Of a DNA stretch of 64,000 nucleotides, positions 18,110 through 27,386 are shown piece after piece (position 1 is the stretch's first letter; each line of letters starts with the position of its first letter). The DNA is from Paractinoplanes tereljensis (GTDB lineage Bacteria; Actinomycetota; Actinomycetes; Mycobacteriales; Micromonosporaceae). The stretch lies in NCBI RefSeq assembly GCF_016862435.1, contig NZ_BOMY01000016.1:62001-126000 (forward strand), given 5' to 3'. The notes under the pieces were generated by a model, which saw only the letters and a program-made list of their open reading frames with translations, did not search any database and was not told where the DNA came from. Both the position numbers and the translations under genes were made by a program.

Positions 18110-19175
18110 TGTTCTTCATCCATTCCATGAGTTCCTCGGCCTCCTGCGGGTTGCGGCCCGGCCCGGTCATCAGATCCACGACGACCTGGGAGGGGGCCGC
18201 AAGCCGGAGGCCAGCGGTATTCGTGACCGTTCGAACGAACGGAACGTCGATCTCGGGCTCGGCCAGCAGCACGTTGGCGCCGGCATCGGCCGCGCGCAGC
18301 CCCCAGTCGGCGGCGGCCGACTCGGCGTCTGCGGTGTAGATCGCCGCGGCCCGCGCCGGTGCGTACTCCGCCCATTCGGCCGCGGCAACCGTCCCGGTGA
18401 TCGCGTAGTCCACCGGCCCGGTCTGCGCGATGCGTTTCAGCAGAGCCTCGAGACCACGGGGGGCGATCCATCGAGTGACCCGGCTGTCACCGACGAAGCT
18501 GTAGTCCTCGCTCCACCTGCGCAGGACCTTCTCCCAGCTCGGGACCGCTATCCGCCCGCGCTCTTCGCGCGTGGCCAGGTCTTCCCGTTCGAGGAAGTCG
18601 ATGACCCGGTAGCCGGTCCCGGTGGACACGCCGGCCCCTCGGACCAACTCGCGAATTGTCCATTCGCCGGGGATGTCAGCGATCGCCCGCACGATCCGGG
18701 CGGCCGGTGCGCCCTTGAGCGTGCCGCGTGGCCTGCCCCGCCCACGCCACGGATCCGCATCCGCGCCACGGTCACCGAGGTACAGGCCCGGTGCCGACAG
18801 CTCGACACGGATGTTGCCGGTGGCGTCGACGAACGACACACCGCTCTCGGTGAGCGCGCTTCGCACCTGAGGGGACAGGTAGCGGGCGACCAGGACGCCG
18901 TAGCCGTTGTCCACCTGCCCGACATAGGCGGCTATTTGCCGGACAACGCCCGGCACGTCCCGGACCTCCGCCACGTTCTTCGCCTCGATTATCAGCACGG
19001 CGGACCGGCCATCCGGAGCAGCGAGGTCGAAAGCGGCGTCCACTCCCCTGTCCACGGCCGCGTCGATGGTGGCCGGCCGTAGCGACCAGCCGGCCGGGAG
19101 CCGGGCAGCCAGGGCCTCGGATGCCCGGCGAACCAGCTCGACGCTGCTGGTCGGTGGGTTGAGTTCGATGGTCAT
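18084..19175 (-). CDS. AbiEi-like antitoxin/regulator with nuclease-like domain
   Basis: 363 residues. The N-terminal part (about 1-150) resembles a PD-(D/E)XK fold: Asp46/Asp50 followed by IIEAK (Glu64, Lys66), then the signature SGVSFVDATGN. Next comes a winged HTH (WTIRELVRGAGVSTGTGYRVIDFL, about 185-208; only part quoted here is diagnostic), and a C-terminal AbiEi-like domain. The ATG at 19175 lies 10 bp from the palindromic element and lacks a clear Shine-Dalgarno site; an upstream in-frame start would run through that element. By analogy with AbiE it represses its operon and neutralises the downstream enzyme. Confidence 0.6.
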   Translation of the reverse strand: MTIELNPPTSSVELVRRASEALAARLPAGWSLRPATIDAAVDRGVDAAFDLAAPDGRSAVLIIEAKNVAEVRDVPGVVRQIAAYVGQVDNGYGVLVARYLSPQVRSALTESGVSFVDATGNIRVELSAPGLYLGDRGADADPWRGRGRPRGTLKGAPAARIVRAIADIPGEWTIRELVRGAGVSTGTGYRVIDFLEREDLATREERGRIAVPSWEKVLRRWSEDYSFVGDSRVTRWIAPRGLEALLKRIAQTGPVDYAITGTVAAAEWAEYAPARAAAIYTADAESAAADWGLRAADAGANVLLAEPEIDVPFVRTVTNTAGLRLAAPSQVVVDLMTGPGRNPQEAEELMEWMKNNEDSWRAG

Positions 19176-19185
19176 CGGCACACCC

Positions 19186-19243
19186 GTTCGGGAAAATGGC
19201 GTTCTCCGCTGACAGCGGAATACCAGAATAACCCGAACACCCA
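19186..19243. repeat. 58-bp palindromic element, copy 2
   Basis: Second copy of the element at 17111-17168. Here the inner palindrome is stronger: TCCGCTG (19205-19211) with CAGCGGA (19213-19219). The outer arms GTTCGGG and CCCGAAC are at the same spacing as in copy 1. It sits directly upstream of the AbiEi-like start and could be that gene's operator or promoter. Confidence 0.75.
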
Positions 19244-19414
19244 TGCCCGACCGCGAAGTTCCTGAGGGCGCGCAATACCCCGACGACCGCGGCGCCCGTG
19301 TAGTCATGGGTCAACTTTACATACGACCGGGTCGATAAGTCGAGACGGGTCGCGTGATGGGGGAGTTTACGAACGCCGAAAACTCCCGGGTTCTCGGCAA
19401 CTTGCCTGGTAGGC

Positions 19415-20581
19415 CTAGCGACCCAGCGACATTCGGCGACTGCGGAGTCGGAGGATGATCGCGGCGAGCACGGCTGCCAGCAGAGAACCCAGCAGGACGC
19501 CCAGCTTGGCGTGTTGGTCGGCGGGGGTGCCGGGGCCGTAGGCGAGCTCGCCTATCAGCATGGAGACCGTGAAGCCGACGCCGCCGAGCATTGCCAGGCC
19601 GAGCACGTCCCACCAGGCCAGCTCGGGCGCCAACCCGGCGGGGGTCAAACGATGCACCAACCAGGTCGCTCCGGTGATGCCGATGGTCTTGCCGGCTACC
19701 AGGCCGACGATCACGCCGACCGTGACCGGGTCGGTCAGGGCCTCGCCCAGCCCGCCCGTGATCGTGACTCCGGCCGCGAAGAAGGCGAACACCGGCACCG
19801 CGACCGCCGACGACAGCGGCCGCCAGCGATGTTCGAAGCGTTCGGCCAGGTCGGCCGGGACGGTGAAGGCGAGCAGCACCCCGGCCACCGTGGCATGCAC
19901 CCCCGAGGCGTGCACGAACGCCCAGGTCAGGGCGGCCAGCGGCAGCAGCAGCCACCACGAACGCACCCGGCGCTGCACCGCCATACCGAAGCCGGCCAGC
20001 GGGAACAGCGCCAGCAGCAGCGGCACCGCGTGCAGGGTCGAGGTGTAGAAGATCGCGATGAGCAGGATGGCCAGCAGGTCGTCGACCACGGCCAGGGTGA
20101 GCAGGAAGGTGCGCAGCGCGGGTGGCAGGTTGCGGCCGACCACGGCCAGCACGGCCAGCGCGAACGCGATGTCCGTCGCGGTCGGGATGGCCCAGCCGCG
20201 GGAGGCGCCGTTGATCGCCGTGAAGAGCAGGGCCGGGACGATCATGCCGCCCACCGCGGCCGCCACCGGCAGGGCCGCTCGCCGCGGGTCGCGCAGCTCG
20301 CCCACTACCAACTCGCGTTTGAGTTCGAGCCCGGCCACGAAGAAGAAGATCGCGAGCAATCCGTCGGACGCCCACCCGGACAGCGACAATCCCGCGACCG
20401 ATATGCCCGAAATGTCAAAGTAGGACGAGCGCAGCGGGGAATTCGCCCACGTCAGGGCAAGGATCGTCGCGGCGAGCATGAGCACGCCGGCGAAGGTTTC
20501 TGAGCGTAAAAGCCGCAAACCGGGCCTCTCTCGTACGACGTAAACCGACCGCCGACCAGACTTCCCGGCACACCTGGACAA
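19415..20581 (-). CDS. nhaA: Na+/H+ antiporter NhaA
   Basis: 388 residues with about 12 membrane helices. NhaA signatures: [21 protein letters not shown] and, in the ion-binding helix, [10 protein letters not shown], with the paired Asp equivalent to Asp163/Asp164 of the E. coli protein (first motif shortened to its core TDIAFAL in the family). It exports Na+ for H+. The start is uncertain: the codon at 20581 is TTG, and no good ATG/GTG lies before the first helix. Confidence 0.93.
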   Translation of the reverse strand: MSRCAGKSGRRSVYVVRERPGLRLLRSETFAGVLMLAATILALTWANSPLRSSYFDISGISVAGLSLSGWASDGLLAIFFFVAGLELKRELVVGELRDPRRAALPVAAAVGGMIVPALLFTAINGASRGWAIPTATDIAFALAVLAVVGRNLPPALRTFLLTLAVVDDLLAILLIAIFYTSTLHAVPLLLALFPLAGFGMAVQRRVRSWWLLLPLAALTWAFVHASGVHATVAGVLLAFTVPADLAERFEHRWRPLSSAVAVPVFAFFAAGVTITGGLGEALTDPVTVGVIVGLVAGKTIGITGATWLVHRLTPAGLAPELAWWDVLGLAMLGGVGFTVSMLIGELAYGPGTPADQHAKLGVLLGSLLAAVLAAIILRLRSRRMSLGR

Positions 20582-20641
20582 ATTCTATCCAGCCCACCAT
20601 TACCGGCGCATCCTGATGCGGGGGACGAGCGTTAGCCCGGC

Positions 20642-21781
20642 GTGCGTATCTCAAAGCATGTTCGCCGCATCGCCGTCGGCGGCGCGGTGGCTCTCGCAGT
20701 CTGCGCCGTCGCGCAGCCCGCCGACGCGGCGGTCGGTCAGACCGCCCGGATGACGCCCTCCTTCAACGGCTCGGTGTACGCGATCGCCTACCGCGGCGAC
20801 ACCGTGTACGTCGGCGGCTCCTTCACCAGCACCACCGTGGGTGGTCGCACCGTCTCCCGGGAACGCCTCGCCGCGTTCGACACCGACTCCGGCCGCCTCC
20901 TCGACTGGCAGCCCCGCGCCGACGGCATCGTCCGCGCGCTCGCCATCTCCGACAGCTCGGTCTTCGCCGCCGGCGACTTCGGCCAGGTCTCCGGTCGCAC
21001 CCGCGACTCGCTGGCCAAGATCGATGCCGACTCCGGCGCCGTCAGCTCCTTCCAGCACGGCATCGAGGGCAGCCCGCGGGCGCTCGCCGTCGGCAACGGC
21101 CGGCTCTACCTGGCCGGCACGATCAGCCGGGTGGACCGGCAGGACCGCGAGCGGCTGGCCGCGTTCTCGCTGGACAGCGGCGAACTCGACGACGACTGGA
21201 CGCCCAGCGCGGACAACACCGTCTACTCGCTGGCCTACCGCAACTCCAAGGTCTACCTGGGTGGCAGCTTCCACCGCGCCGACGACAGCGCCACGCTGCG
21301 CCTCGCCGCGGTCGACGCCACCTACGGCGAGCTCGACCGACGCTTCCGCCCGTCGGTTCCGGCCGTGGTCTACTCGATCGCGGTCGACGACAACGGGGTG
21401 TACGCGGCGATGGGTGGACAGGGTGGCCGGGCCGCCTCGTTCAGCACCACCGGCCGTACCCGTTGGACCCGGGTCTTCGACGGTGACGCCCAGGCCGTCG
21501 CGGTTCTGGACGGCACCGCCTACGTCGGCGGGCATTTCGACCGGGCCTGCACCAGCGACGAAACCGGTGCGCACGGCACCTGCACGGAGGGCTCGGAAAC
21601 TCGGGTCAAGCTGGCCGCGGTGCGCAGTGACGGCTCGCTGAGCGACTGGGCGCCGCAGGCCAACGGCATCGTCGGGGTCCGCACCATCGGGGTCGACGCG
21701 CAGCACGGCACGGTCGCGGTCGGTGGTGACTTCACCACCATCGGCGGCCGAACCCAGAGGCGATTCGCGTCGTTCGACTGA
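20642..21781 (+). CDS. Secreted beta-propeller protein
   Basis: 379 residues. A Sec signal peptide (residues 1-29, PADAA cleavage region) is followed by repeated blades of the type VYAIAYRGDTVYVGGSF and LAAFDTDSGRLLDW, recurring about every 45-50 residues, as in delta-60/YVTN-type propellers. No enzymatic motif is visible; a surface or binding role is likely. A CysXn pair near residues 300-315 (CTSDETGAHGTC) may be disulfide-bonded. Its TGA overlaps the next ATG by one base. Confidence 0.7.
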   Translation: MRISKHVRRIAVGGAVALAVCAVAQPADAAVGQTARMTPSFNGSVYAIAYRGDTVYVGGSFTSTTVGGRTVSRERLAAFDTDSGRLLDWQPRADGIVRALAISDSSVFAAGDFGQVSGRTRDSLAKIDADSGAVSSFQHGIEGSPRALAVGNGRLYLAGTISRVDRQDRERLAAFSLDSGELDDDWTPSADNTVYSLAYRNSKVYLGGSFHRADDSATLRLAAVDATYGELDRRFRPSVPAVVYSIAVDDNGVYAAMGGQGGRAASFSTTGRTRWTRVFDGDAQAVAVLDGTAYVGGHFDRACTSDETGAHGTCTEGSETRVKLAAVRSDGSLSDWAPQANGIVGVRTIGVDAQHGTVAVGGDFTTIGGRTQRRFASFD

Positions 21782-22509
21782 TGCGACGCGCCCTCCTCAG
21801 CGCGGTGGCGCTGGCGACCGTCGGCCTGGCCGGCCCGTCCGCCTCCGCGACCACCGTCCCCGGCACGACCGCTGCCGCCAACTATGTGGTCCGCTACACC
21901 TTCGACGGCCACACTCCGCTGGCCGACGTCACCGGGCACGGGCACGACCTGAGTCCGGTGGCCCGGTACGGCGGGGCGTTCAACCTGGTCGCCCACGCCG
22001 GCGGCAGCGCCCTGACGTTCCCGCGCCCCTGCCAGATCGAGCCCTGCCCGCGGATCGCGCTGCGCACGGTCACCTCGGACGAGCTCAACCCGGGCCCGCG
22101 CAACATCCGGTTCGGAGCGTCGGTGCAGCTGGCTCCCAACGAGACGACCAAGGGCGAGAACGTCCTGCAGAAGGGCTACTCCGCCCGGGGAAGCCAGTAC
22201 AAGCTGCAGATCGACGGTGCGGCCGGCCGCCCCAGTTGCGTGCTGGTGGACGACCTGAGCCCGGAGATCAACGTGGCGATGGGAATGGTGTCCGTCGCCG
22301 ACAACCGCTGGCACACCCTGGAGTGCCGGCGATCCGGCTCGTCGCTGACGATCCTGGTCGACGGCAAGCGCGCGGGCCGGACCACGATCCCGCCCGACCT
22401 GTCGATAACCAACTGGATCCCGCTGAGCGTCGGCGGCAAGGGGTCGTACACCGACAACGACCAGTTCCAAGGCACCCTGGACGAGGTCTGGGTGCAGATC
22501 GATCAGTAG
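21781..22509 (+). CDS. Secreted LamG/concanavalin-like protein
   Basis: 242 residues. A signal peptide (cleavage near SASA-TT, residue 23) precedes a single jelly-roll domain with VVRYTFDGHTPLADVTGHGH and a late DNRWHTLECRR, typical of LamG/concanavalin A-like lectin folds. No catalytic glutamates of a glucanase are evident, so it is probably a binding protein. Its ATG overlaps the stop of the propeller gene, so the two secreted proteins are probably made together. Confidence 0.7.
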   Translation: MRRALLSAVALATVGLAGPSASATTVPGTTAAANYVVRYTFDGHTPLADVTGHGHDLSPVARYGGAFNLVAHAGGSALTFPRPCQIEPCPRIALRTVTSDELNPGPRNIRFGASVQLAPNETTKGENVLQKGYSARGSQYKLQIDGAAGRPSCVLVDDLSPEINVAMGMVSVADNRWHTLECRRSGSSLTILVDGKRAGRTTIPPDLSITNWIPLSVGGKGSYTDNDQFQGTLDEVWVQIDQ

Positions 22510-23060
22510 GGCAGCGACCGCTTGCTGATCACCTGCACCTGGCCGAACCAGGTGGCGATGTCGACCCGCACCTCGGGCGTGCCCGGCACCCGCGGCACCG
22601 GCGCGAGCCGCAGGTCGTGACTGGAGAAGACGACGGCACCGGTCAGGTCGACCTCGACGCCCTCGGGCACGATGACGGTCACCTGACCGAACATGCACAG
22701 GCCACCGATCTCGATCGTGCTCTCGCTGGTCAGCACCTCGCGCAGGTCGAGCTCGGTGGCCCCGAAAAAGGTGCGCAGCCACAGCCGCGGCGACCGCAGC
22801 CGCCAGCGCCCCCGCCGCTTGCTCTCGCTGAAGATGGTGGTGACGCTGTCGATGCTCTGCGCCGACCCGACGATCGGCGTGACGGCCAGACCCGAGGTGG
22901 CTTTCTCCAGTTCCTGCCCACTCTCGGCGGCCCAGACCGCCCCGACCCGCACGCTGAATTCCTCAAGCGTCAGCCGCCCGTCGCCACAGGCGCGTTGCAG
23001 CAGCTCGGCCGCGCGCTCACGCTCGTTGTCGGACGGCGGCAGAGGTACAGGTGTGGTCAC
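22503..23060 (-). CDS. DUF1707 / LiaF-like C-terminal protein
   Basis: 185 residues, GTG start at 23060. The N-terminal DUF1707 region (SDNERERAAELLQRACGDGR, LTLEEFSVRVGAVWAA) is followed by a C-terminal beta-rich domain like that of LiaF/YvqF cell-wall stress proteins (GGLCMFGQVTVIVPEGVEVD). No membrane helix is obvious. Likely envelope-stress related, but the function is unproven. Its 3' end overlaps the convergent LamG gene by 7 bp. Confidence 0.75.
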   Translation of the reverse strand: MTTPVPLPPSDNERERAAELLQRACGDGRLTLEEFSVRVGAVWAAESGQELEKATSGLAVTPIVGSAQSIDSVTTIFSESKRRGRWRLRSPRLWLRTFFGATELDLREVLTSESTIEIGGLCMFGQVTVIVPEGVEVDLTGAVVFSSHDLRLAPVPRVPGTPEVRVDIATWFGQVQVISKRSLPY

Positions 23061-23092
23061 GGGACGACCTTAGTCCGAAGCGAACCCGTTGA

Positions 23093-23842
23093 TTACCCCG
23101 TGAGGATCACGTGCAGGTTTCGGGGGCCGTGGACGCCCTCGACGCGGTTCAGTTCGATGTCGCTGGTGGCTGACGGGCCGCTGATCCAGGTCAGCGGGCG
23201 GGTCGGGTCGAGTCGCGCCACCGCCTCCGGCACCGAGGCCACCACCTGGTCGGCTCGCAGCACGCAGATGTGCAGGTCGGGAAGCAGCGAGATGATCCGC
23301 CGGCCCTGGTCGGGCGAGGCGTCCAGCACGATCGTCCCGGTCTCGACGACCGCTACGGCCGCGGCCGTCACCACTCCGTCGGCGGCCGCGATCCGCTCCG
23401 CCGAGAGGCCGTCGTCGACCAGCCCGACGACGCCGTCCGGCAGCCATTCCAACGGCAGACCCGGGGGTACGACGACGGTCCCGGCGCCGAGAATGTCGGC
23501 GATCGCCGCCCGCACCGCCGCCGCGCCAGCACTCGCAGCCCGCTCACCGCCCGAGCCGCCGCCCGCTGCACCCTCCGCCTCAACGCCGTCGAGCGGCCGC
23601 GCGTCTGCGACACCGGCCTGCGGCCCACTGCCCTCGACCCCGCCGCCGATCACCGGCTCGATACCGGATTTTTCGGGATTAAGCCGGTGCACCACGGCCT
23701 TGTAGTCGACCAGTCGCTCGACCAGCAGGTCCAGGTCGACCTCGGCGGGGCCGCGCCGGTAGTCCCGCGGGATCTCCGGCGACTCGGCGCCGGACGCGAG
23801 GGCCGCGCGAATCCGGTCGAGGATGATGTTCTTCGAGCTCAT
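23093..23842 (-). CDS. lutC: Lactate utilisation protein C
   Basis: 249 residues. LutC/YkgG domain with VVVPPGLPLEWLPDG, VVETGTIVLDAS and the C-terminal ISGPSATSDIELNRVEGVHG. It is part of the LutABC complex that oxidises L-lactate to pyruvate. An Ala/Gly-rich low-complexity stretch at about residues 68-112 interrupts the usual fold boundary. The ATG at 23842 overlaps the lutB stop (ATGA). It is the last gene of the rhaEW-rhaB-lutABC operon. Confidence 0.93.
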   Translation of the reverse strand: MSSKNIILDRIRAALASGAESPEIPRDYRRGPAEVDLDLLVERLVDYKAVVHRLNPEKSGIEPVIGGGVEGSGPQAGVADARPLDGVEAEGAAGGGSGGERAASAGAAAVRAAIADILGAGTVVVPPGLPLEWLPDGVVGLVDDGLSAERIAAADGVVTAAAVAVVETGTIVLDASPDQGRRIISLLPDLHICVLRADQVVASVPEAVARLDPTRPLTWISGPSATSDIELNRVEGVHGPRNLHVILTG

Positions 23843-25266
23843 CGGTTCCGCCACCAATCGCGGAACGTCTCCTTCGGCGGTGCGGGCAGGTCGCGGCTCG
23901 CCGACCAGCCGTTCAGCGGCGGCGGCAGACCCCGGCCGCGCCGGCCGGCGATCCGGGAGAGCTTGGCGGCCCGCTGCGCGGACCGATAAAGGCGGGGATG
24001 GTCCATCGTGTACGCGGCGGCCGCCATCACCGCCGCCTCGGTGCGCGGGTGTGGGGCCTGATTGCGCAGGTGGACCAGGATCGACGGGATGTCGATCTTC
24101 ACCGGGCAGGCGTCGAAGCAGGCACCGCACAGCGACGACGCGTACGGCAGCGAAGCGTTGTCCTCGACCCCGGTGAGCTGCGGCGACAGGATCGCGCCGA
24201 TCGGGCCGGGATAGACCGAGCCGTACGCGTGCCCGCCGGTGCGCTCGTAGACCGGGCACACGTTCAGGCAGGCCGAGCACCGGATGCAGTGCAGCGCCTG
24301 CCGCCCCACCTCGTCCGCCAGCACCGCGGTGCGGCCGTTGTCGAGCAGCACGAGATGGAAGTTCTGCGGGCCGTCGCCGGGCGTCACCCCGGTCCACATC
24401 GACGTGTACGGGTTCATCCGCTCGCCGGTCGAGGCCCGCGGCAGCAGTTGCAGGAACACCTCAAGGTCCTGCCAGGTGGGCACCAGCTTCTCGATGCCCA
24501 TCACGGTGATCAGGGTTTCCGGCAGGGTCAGGCACATCCGCCCGTTCCCCTCGGACTCGACCACGGCCAGGGTCCCGGTGTCGGCGATCGCGAAGTTGGC
24601 TCCGGAGACGGCGACCGTCGTACTCATGAAGGTTTCCCGGAGATAGCGCCGGGCCGCCCCGGCCAGCACCGGCGGGTCGTCGGTCAGCTTGGGATCGACG
24701 CCGGGCATGGCCCGCAGGAAGATCTCCCGGATCTCCGACCGGTTCCGGTGGATGGCCGGCACCAGGATGTGGCTGGGTTTGTCGTTCCCCAACTGCACGA
24801 TCAGCTCGGCGAGATCGGTCTCGACCGGGGTGATCCCGGCCGCCTCGAGCGCCTCGTTGAGCCCGATCTCCTGGGTGGCCATCGACTTCACCTTGATGAC
24901 CCGCTGCGAGCCGGTCGCCCGGACCAGGTCGGTGACGATCTGGTTGGCCTCGTTGGCGTCGGCCGCCCAGTGCACCACTCCGCCGGCCGCGGTGACCTTC
25001 TCCTCCAGCTGTTCGAGCAGTTCCGGTAGGCGAGCCATGGTGGAAGCCTTGAGCGCCGACCCGGCCGACCGCAGTTCCTGCCAGTCCGGCAGTTCGGCGA
25101 TGACCCGGCCGGACTTGCCGCGGATCGTGGTGGTCGCGTGCTGCAGGTTCCGGCGCAGCTGGGAGTCGCCGAGCGCGGTCCGGGCGGCGGCCGGGAACGA
25201 CTCGTCGCCCCGCAGGTGGCCGACGCCGCGTGGCGCGTGGACCGGCATCCCCAGGAATGTGCTCAT
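23839..25266 (-). CDS. lutB: Lactate utilisation iron-sulfur protein B
   Basis: 475 residues. Two 4Fe-4S ligand sets are visible, CIRCSACLNVCPVY and CGACFDACPVKI, in the C-terminal half, with a LUD domain before them (SGANFAIADTGTLAVVESEG). It carries electrons from lactate in the LutABC complex on the cytoplasmic side. The ATG at 25266 shares one base with the lutA stop (TGATG), indicating tight coupling. Confidence 0.96.
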   Translation of the reverse strand: MSTFLGMPVHAPRGVGHLRGDESFPAAARTALGDSQLRRNLQHATTTIRGKSGRVIAELPDWQELRSAGSALKASTMARLPELLEQLEEKVTAAGGVVHWAADANEANQIVTDLVRATGSQRVIKVKSMATQEIGLNEALEAAGITPVETDLAELIVQLGNDKPSHILVPAIHRNRSEIREIFLRAMPGVDPKLTDDPPVLAGAARRYLRETFMSTTVAVSGANFAIADTGTLAVVESEGNGRMCLTLPETLITVMGIEKLVPTWQDLEVFLQLLPRASTGERMNPYTSMWTGVTPGDGPQNFHLVLLDNGRTAVLADEVGRQALHCIRCSACLNVCPVYERTGGHAYGSVYPGPIGAILSPQLTGVEDNASLPYASSLCGACFDACPVKIDIPSILVHLRNQAPHPRTEAAVMAAAAYTMDHPRLYRSAQRAAKLSRIAGRRGRGLPPPLNGWSASRDLPAPPKETFRDWWRNR

Positions 25267-25991
25267 CAGGCCTCCGTCGATGCCAGGATCTCGGCGAGGT
25301 GCACGGTTCGCACTCCGGTCTGCAGCCGGGACAGGCCGCCGCCGATGTGCATCAGGCAGGAGGCGTCGCCGGCCGTGCAGACGTCGGCGCCGGTGTCCAG
25401 CACGTGGCGCATCTTGTCGGCGAGCATCGCGGTCGACGTGTCGGCGTTCTTGACCGAGAACGTGCCGCCGAAGCCGCAGCACTGCTCGGCCGCCGGCAGT
25501 TCGACCAGGTCGAGGCCGCGCACGTTGCGCAGTAGCCGCTCCGGCTTGTCGCCGACCCGCAGCACCCGCAGCGAGTGGCAGGTGGGGTGGTAGGTCACCC
25601 GATGCGGGTAGTACGCCCCGACGTCCTCGACGCCGAGCACGTCGACCAGCAGTTCGGACAGCTCATAGGTGCGGGCGGCGACGGCCGAGGCGCGGGCGGC
25701 GAGACCCGCGTCAGAGCCGGCCACCATCGCGTGCTGATGCCGCACCGACCCGACGCAACTGCCGGACGGCGCAACCACCACGTCGTACGGTTCGAAGGTG
25801 CGCACGTGCCGTTTGACCAGCGGCAACGCGTCCTTCTGATAACCCGTGTTGATGTGCATCTGGCCGCAGCACGTCTGCTCCTGCGGGAACACGACCTCGT
25901 GGCCGAGCCGCTCCAAGAGCAGCACGGTCGCCTTGGCCGCGGCCGGGAACATGGTGTCGGCCAAGCACGTCACGAACAACGCGATCCGCAC
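25266..25991 (-). CDS. lutA: Lactate utilisation protein A
   Basis: 241 residues. Two CCG (cysteine-rich) domains: QTCCGQMHINTG and EQCCGFGGTFSVKN, the ligands of heterodisulfide-reductase-like clusters. Component of L-lactate dehydrogenase LutABC. It starts only 12 bp after the rhaB stop, without a separate promoter region, so lactate oxidation is co-expressed with rhamnose catabolism. Confidence 0.96.
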   Translation of the reverse strand: MRIALFVTCLADTMFPAAAKATVLLLERLGHEVVFPQEQTCCGQMHINTGYQKDALPLVKRHVRTFEPYDVVVAPSGSCVGSVRHQHAMVAGSDAGLAARASAVAARTYELSELLVDVLGVEDVGAYYPHRVTYHPTCHSLRVLRVGDKPERLLRNVRGLDLVELPAAEQCCGFGGTFSVKNADTSTAMLADKMRHVLDTGADVCTAGDASCLMHIGGGLSRLQTGVRTVHLAEILASTEA

Positions 25992-26003
25992 CCCACCGCC
26001 TCC

Positions 26004-27386
26004 TTAACCGGAGATCCGTTTGGCCGCCGCTCGCCACGCGGCCGGGTCGCCGCCCGGCTCGTAGCGCACGATCTGCTGAGTCTCCCGCAGAACGGCGCGA
26101 AGCGCTGCCAGCTCGCCGCCGATCACTCCGGCGGCGCGCGCCTGAACGAGGAGATTACCGAGTGCGGTCGCCTCCACCGGACCGGCCAGCACCGGCAGGC
26201 CGCACGCGTCCGCGGTGAGCTGGCAGAGCAGCTCGTTGCGGGCGCCGCCGCCGACGACGTGCACGGCGTCGACCGCGCGCCCGGCCAGTTCCTGGGCCTG
26301 TTCGACCGCTCGCCGGTGGGCCACCGCGAGACTGTCCAGAATGCACCGGGTCAGCACGGCCGGGTCGGCCTCCCGGGAGATGCCGGCGGCCGCGGCGAGG
26401 CGCCCGATCATGTCGCCCGGGGGCAGAAAGACCGGATCGTCCAAATCAACGACATGCTTCAGCGCCGGCTCTCCGGCCGCTCGCGCCAACAGCCCGGAAA
26501 TATCGGATATCTCCCACTCGCGCATGGCCTCCTGCAACGGCCACAGGCCCATCACGTTCCGCAGGTAGCGGATGGTGCCGTCGACGCCGCCCTCGTTGGT
26601 GAAGTTTGCCCGCCGGGACTCCTCGGACAGCACCGGCTGATCGAGTTCCAGCCCGACCAGCGACCACGTTCCGCAGGAGATATAGGCGAATCGCTCGCCG
26701 GCCGCCGGCACGCCCACGACCGCCGAGGCGGTGTCATGCGAGCCGACCGCCACCACCGGCGTACCGGCAAAGGCGCCGATTTTCGCGCCGGGTGACCGAA
26801 TCTCCGGAAAGAGCGAAGGCCGAAGGCCGAGTTCGGAAATCAACGACGAAGACCACTCCCGGGTACGCACATCGAGCAGTCCCGTGGTCGACGCATTGGT
26901 GTATTCCGCCCCGAGCTCCCCGGTCAGCCAATAGGCCAGCAGGTCGGGAATGAGCAGAAGCCGCTGCGCCGCCTCGTATTGCGGCGTGCCCTGGGCCGCG
27001 ATGAGCTGGTAGATCGTGTTGAACGGCAGCTTCTGCAGCCCGGCGACCGCGTAGAGCCGATCGTCCGGCACCGCCACCGAAACCCGGTCGGTTCGGCCGT
27101 CGCGGTAATGCACCGGATTGCCGAGCAGCGCCCCCGAACCGTCGACAAATCCATAGTCGACGGCCCACGAGTCGATGCCGATGCTGTCCACCGGCCCGGC
27201 TTTCCGCAGCCCTTCGAGCGCCCCGCGATAGAGGCGCAGGATGTCCCAGTAAAGCGTGCCGCCCGCGCGCACCGGCTCATTGCCGAACCGGTGCGCCTCG
27301 GACAGTTCGATGCGGGTTGGCCCGACCCGGCCGACGATGACGCGCCCGCTGGACGCGCCGAGGTCGACCGCGGCGAACGCGTTCAT
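26004..27386 (-). CDS. rhaB: L-rhamnulokinase
   Basis: 460 residues. FGGY kinase fold: AAVDLGASSGRVIVG at the N-terminus, GIDSWAVDYGFVD, ISCGTWSLVG, and the C-terminal nucleotide site VHVVGGGARNELLCQL. It phosphorylates L-rhamnulose to L-rhamnulose-1-phosphate. The ATG at 27386 overlaps the rhaEW stop (ATGA). The reading frame stays open far upstream, but homology begins here. Confidence 0.96.
   Translation of the reverse strand: MNAFAAVDLGASSGRVIVGRVGPTRIELSEAHRFGNEPVRAGGTLYWDILRLYRGALEGLRKAGPVDSIGIDSWAVDYGFVDGSGALLGNPVHYRDGRTDRVSVAVPDDRLYAVAGLQKLPFNTIYQLIAAQGTPQYEAAQRLLLIPDLLAYWLTGELGAEYTNASTTGLLDVRTREWSSSLISELGLRPSLFPEIRSPGAKIGAFAGTPVVAVGSHDTASAVVGVPAAGERFAYISCGTWSLVGLELDQPVLSEESRRANFTNEGGVDGTIRYLRNVMGLWPLQEAMREWEISDISGLLARAAGEPALKHVVDLDDPVFLPPGDMIGRLAAAAGISREADPAVLTRCILDSLAVAHRRAVEQAQELAGRAVDAVHVVGGGARNELLCQLTADACGLPVLAGPVEATALGNLLVQARAAGVIGGELAALRAVLRETQQIVRYEPGGDPAAWRAAAKRISG

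Noticed and set aside
17264..19243. The AbiE-like region as a complete mobile island
   Set aside because: No integrase, transposase, tRNA target or target duplication is visible; only the two palindromic elements flank it.
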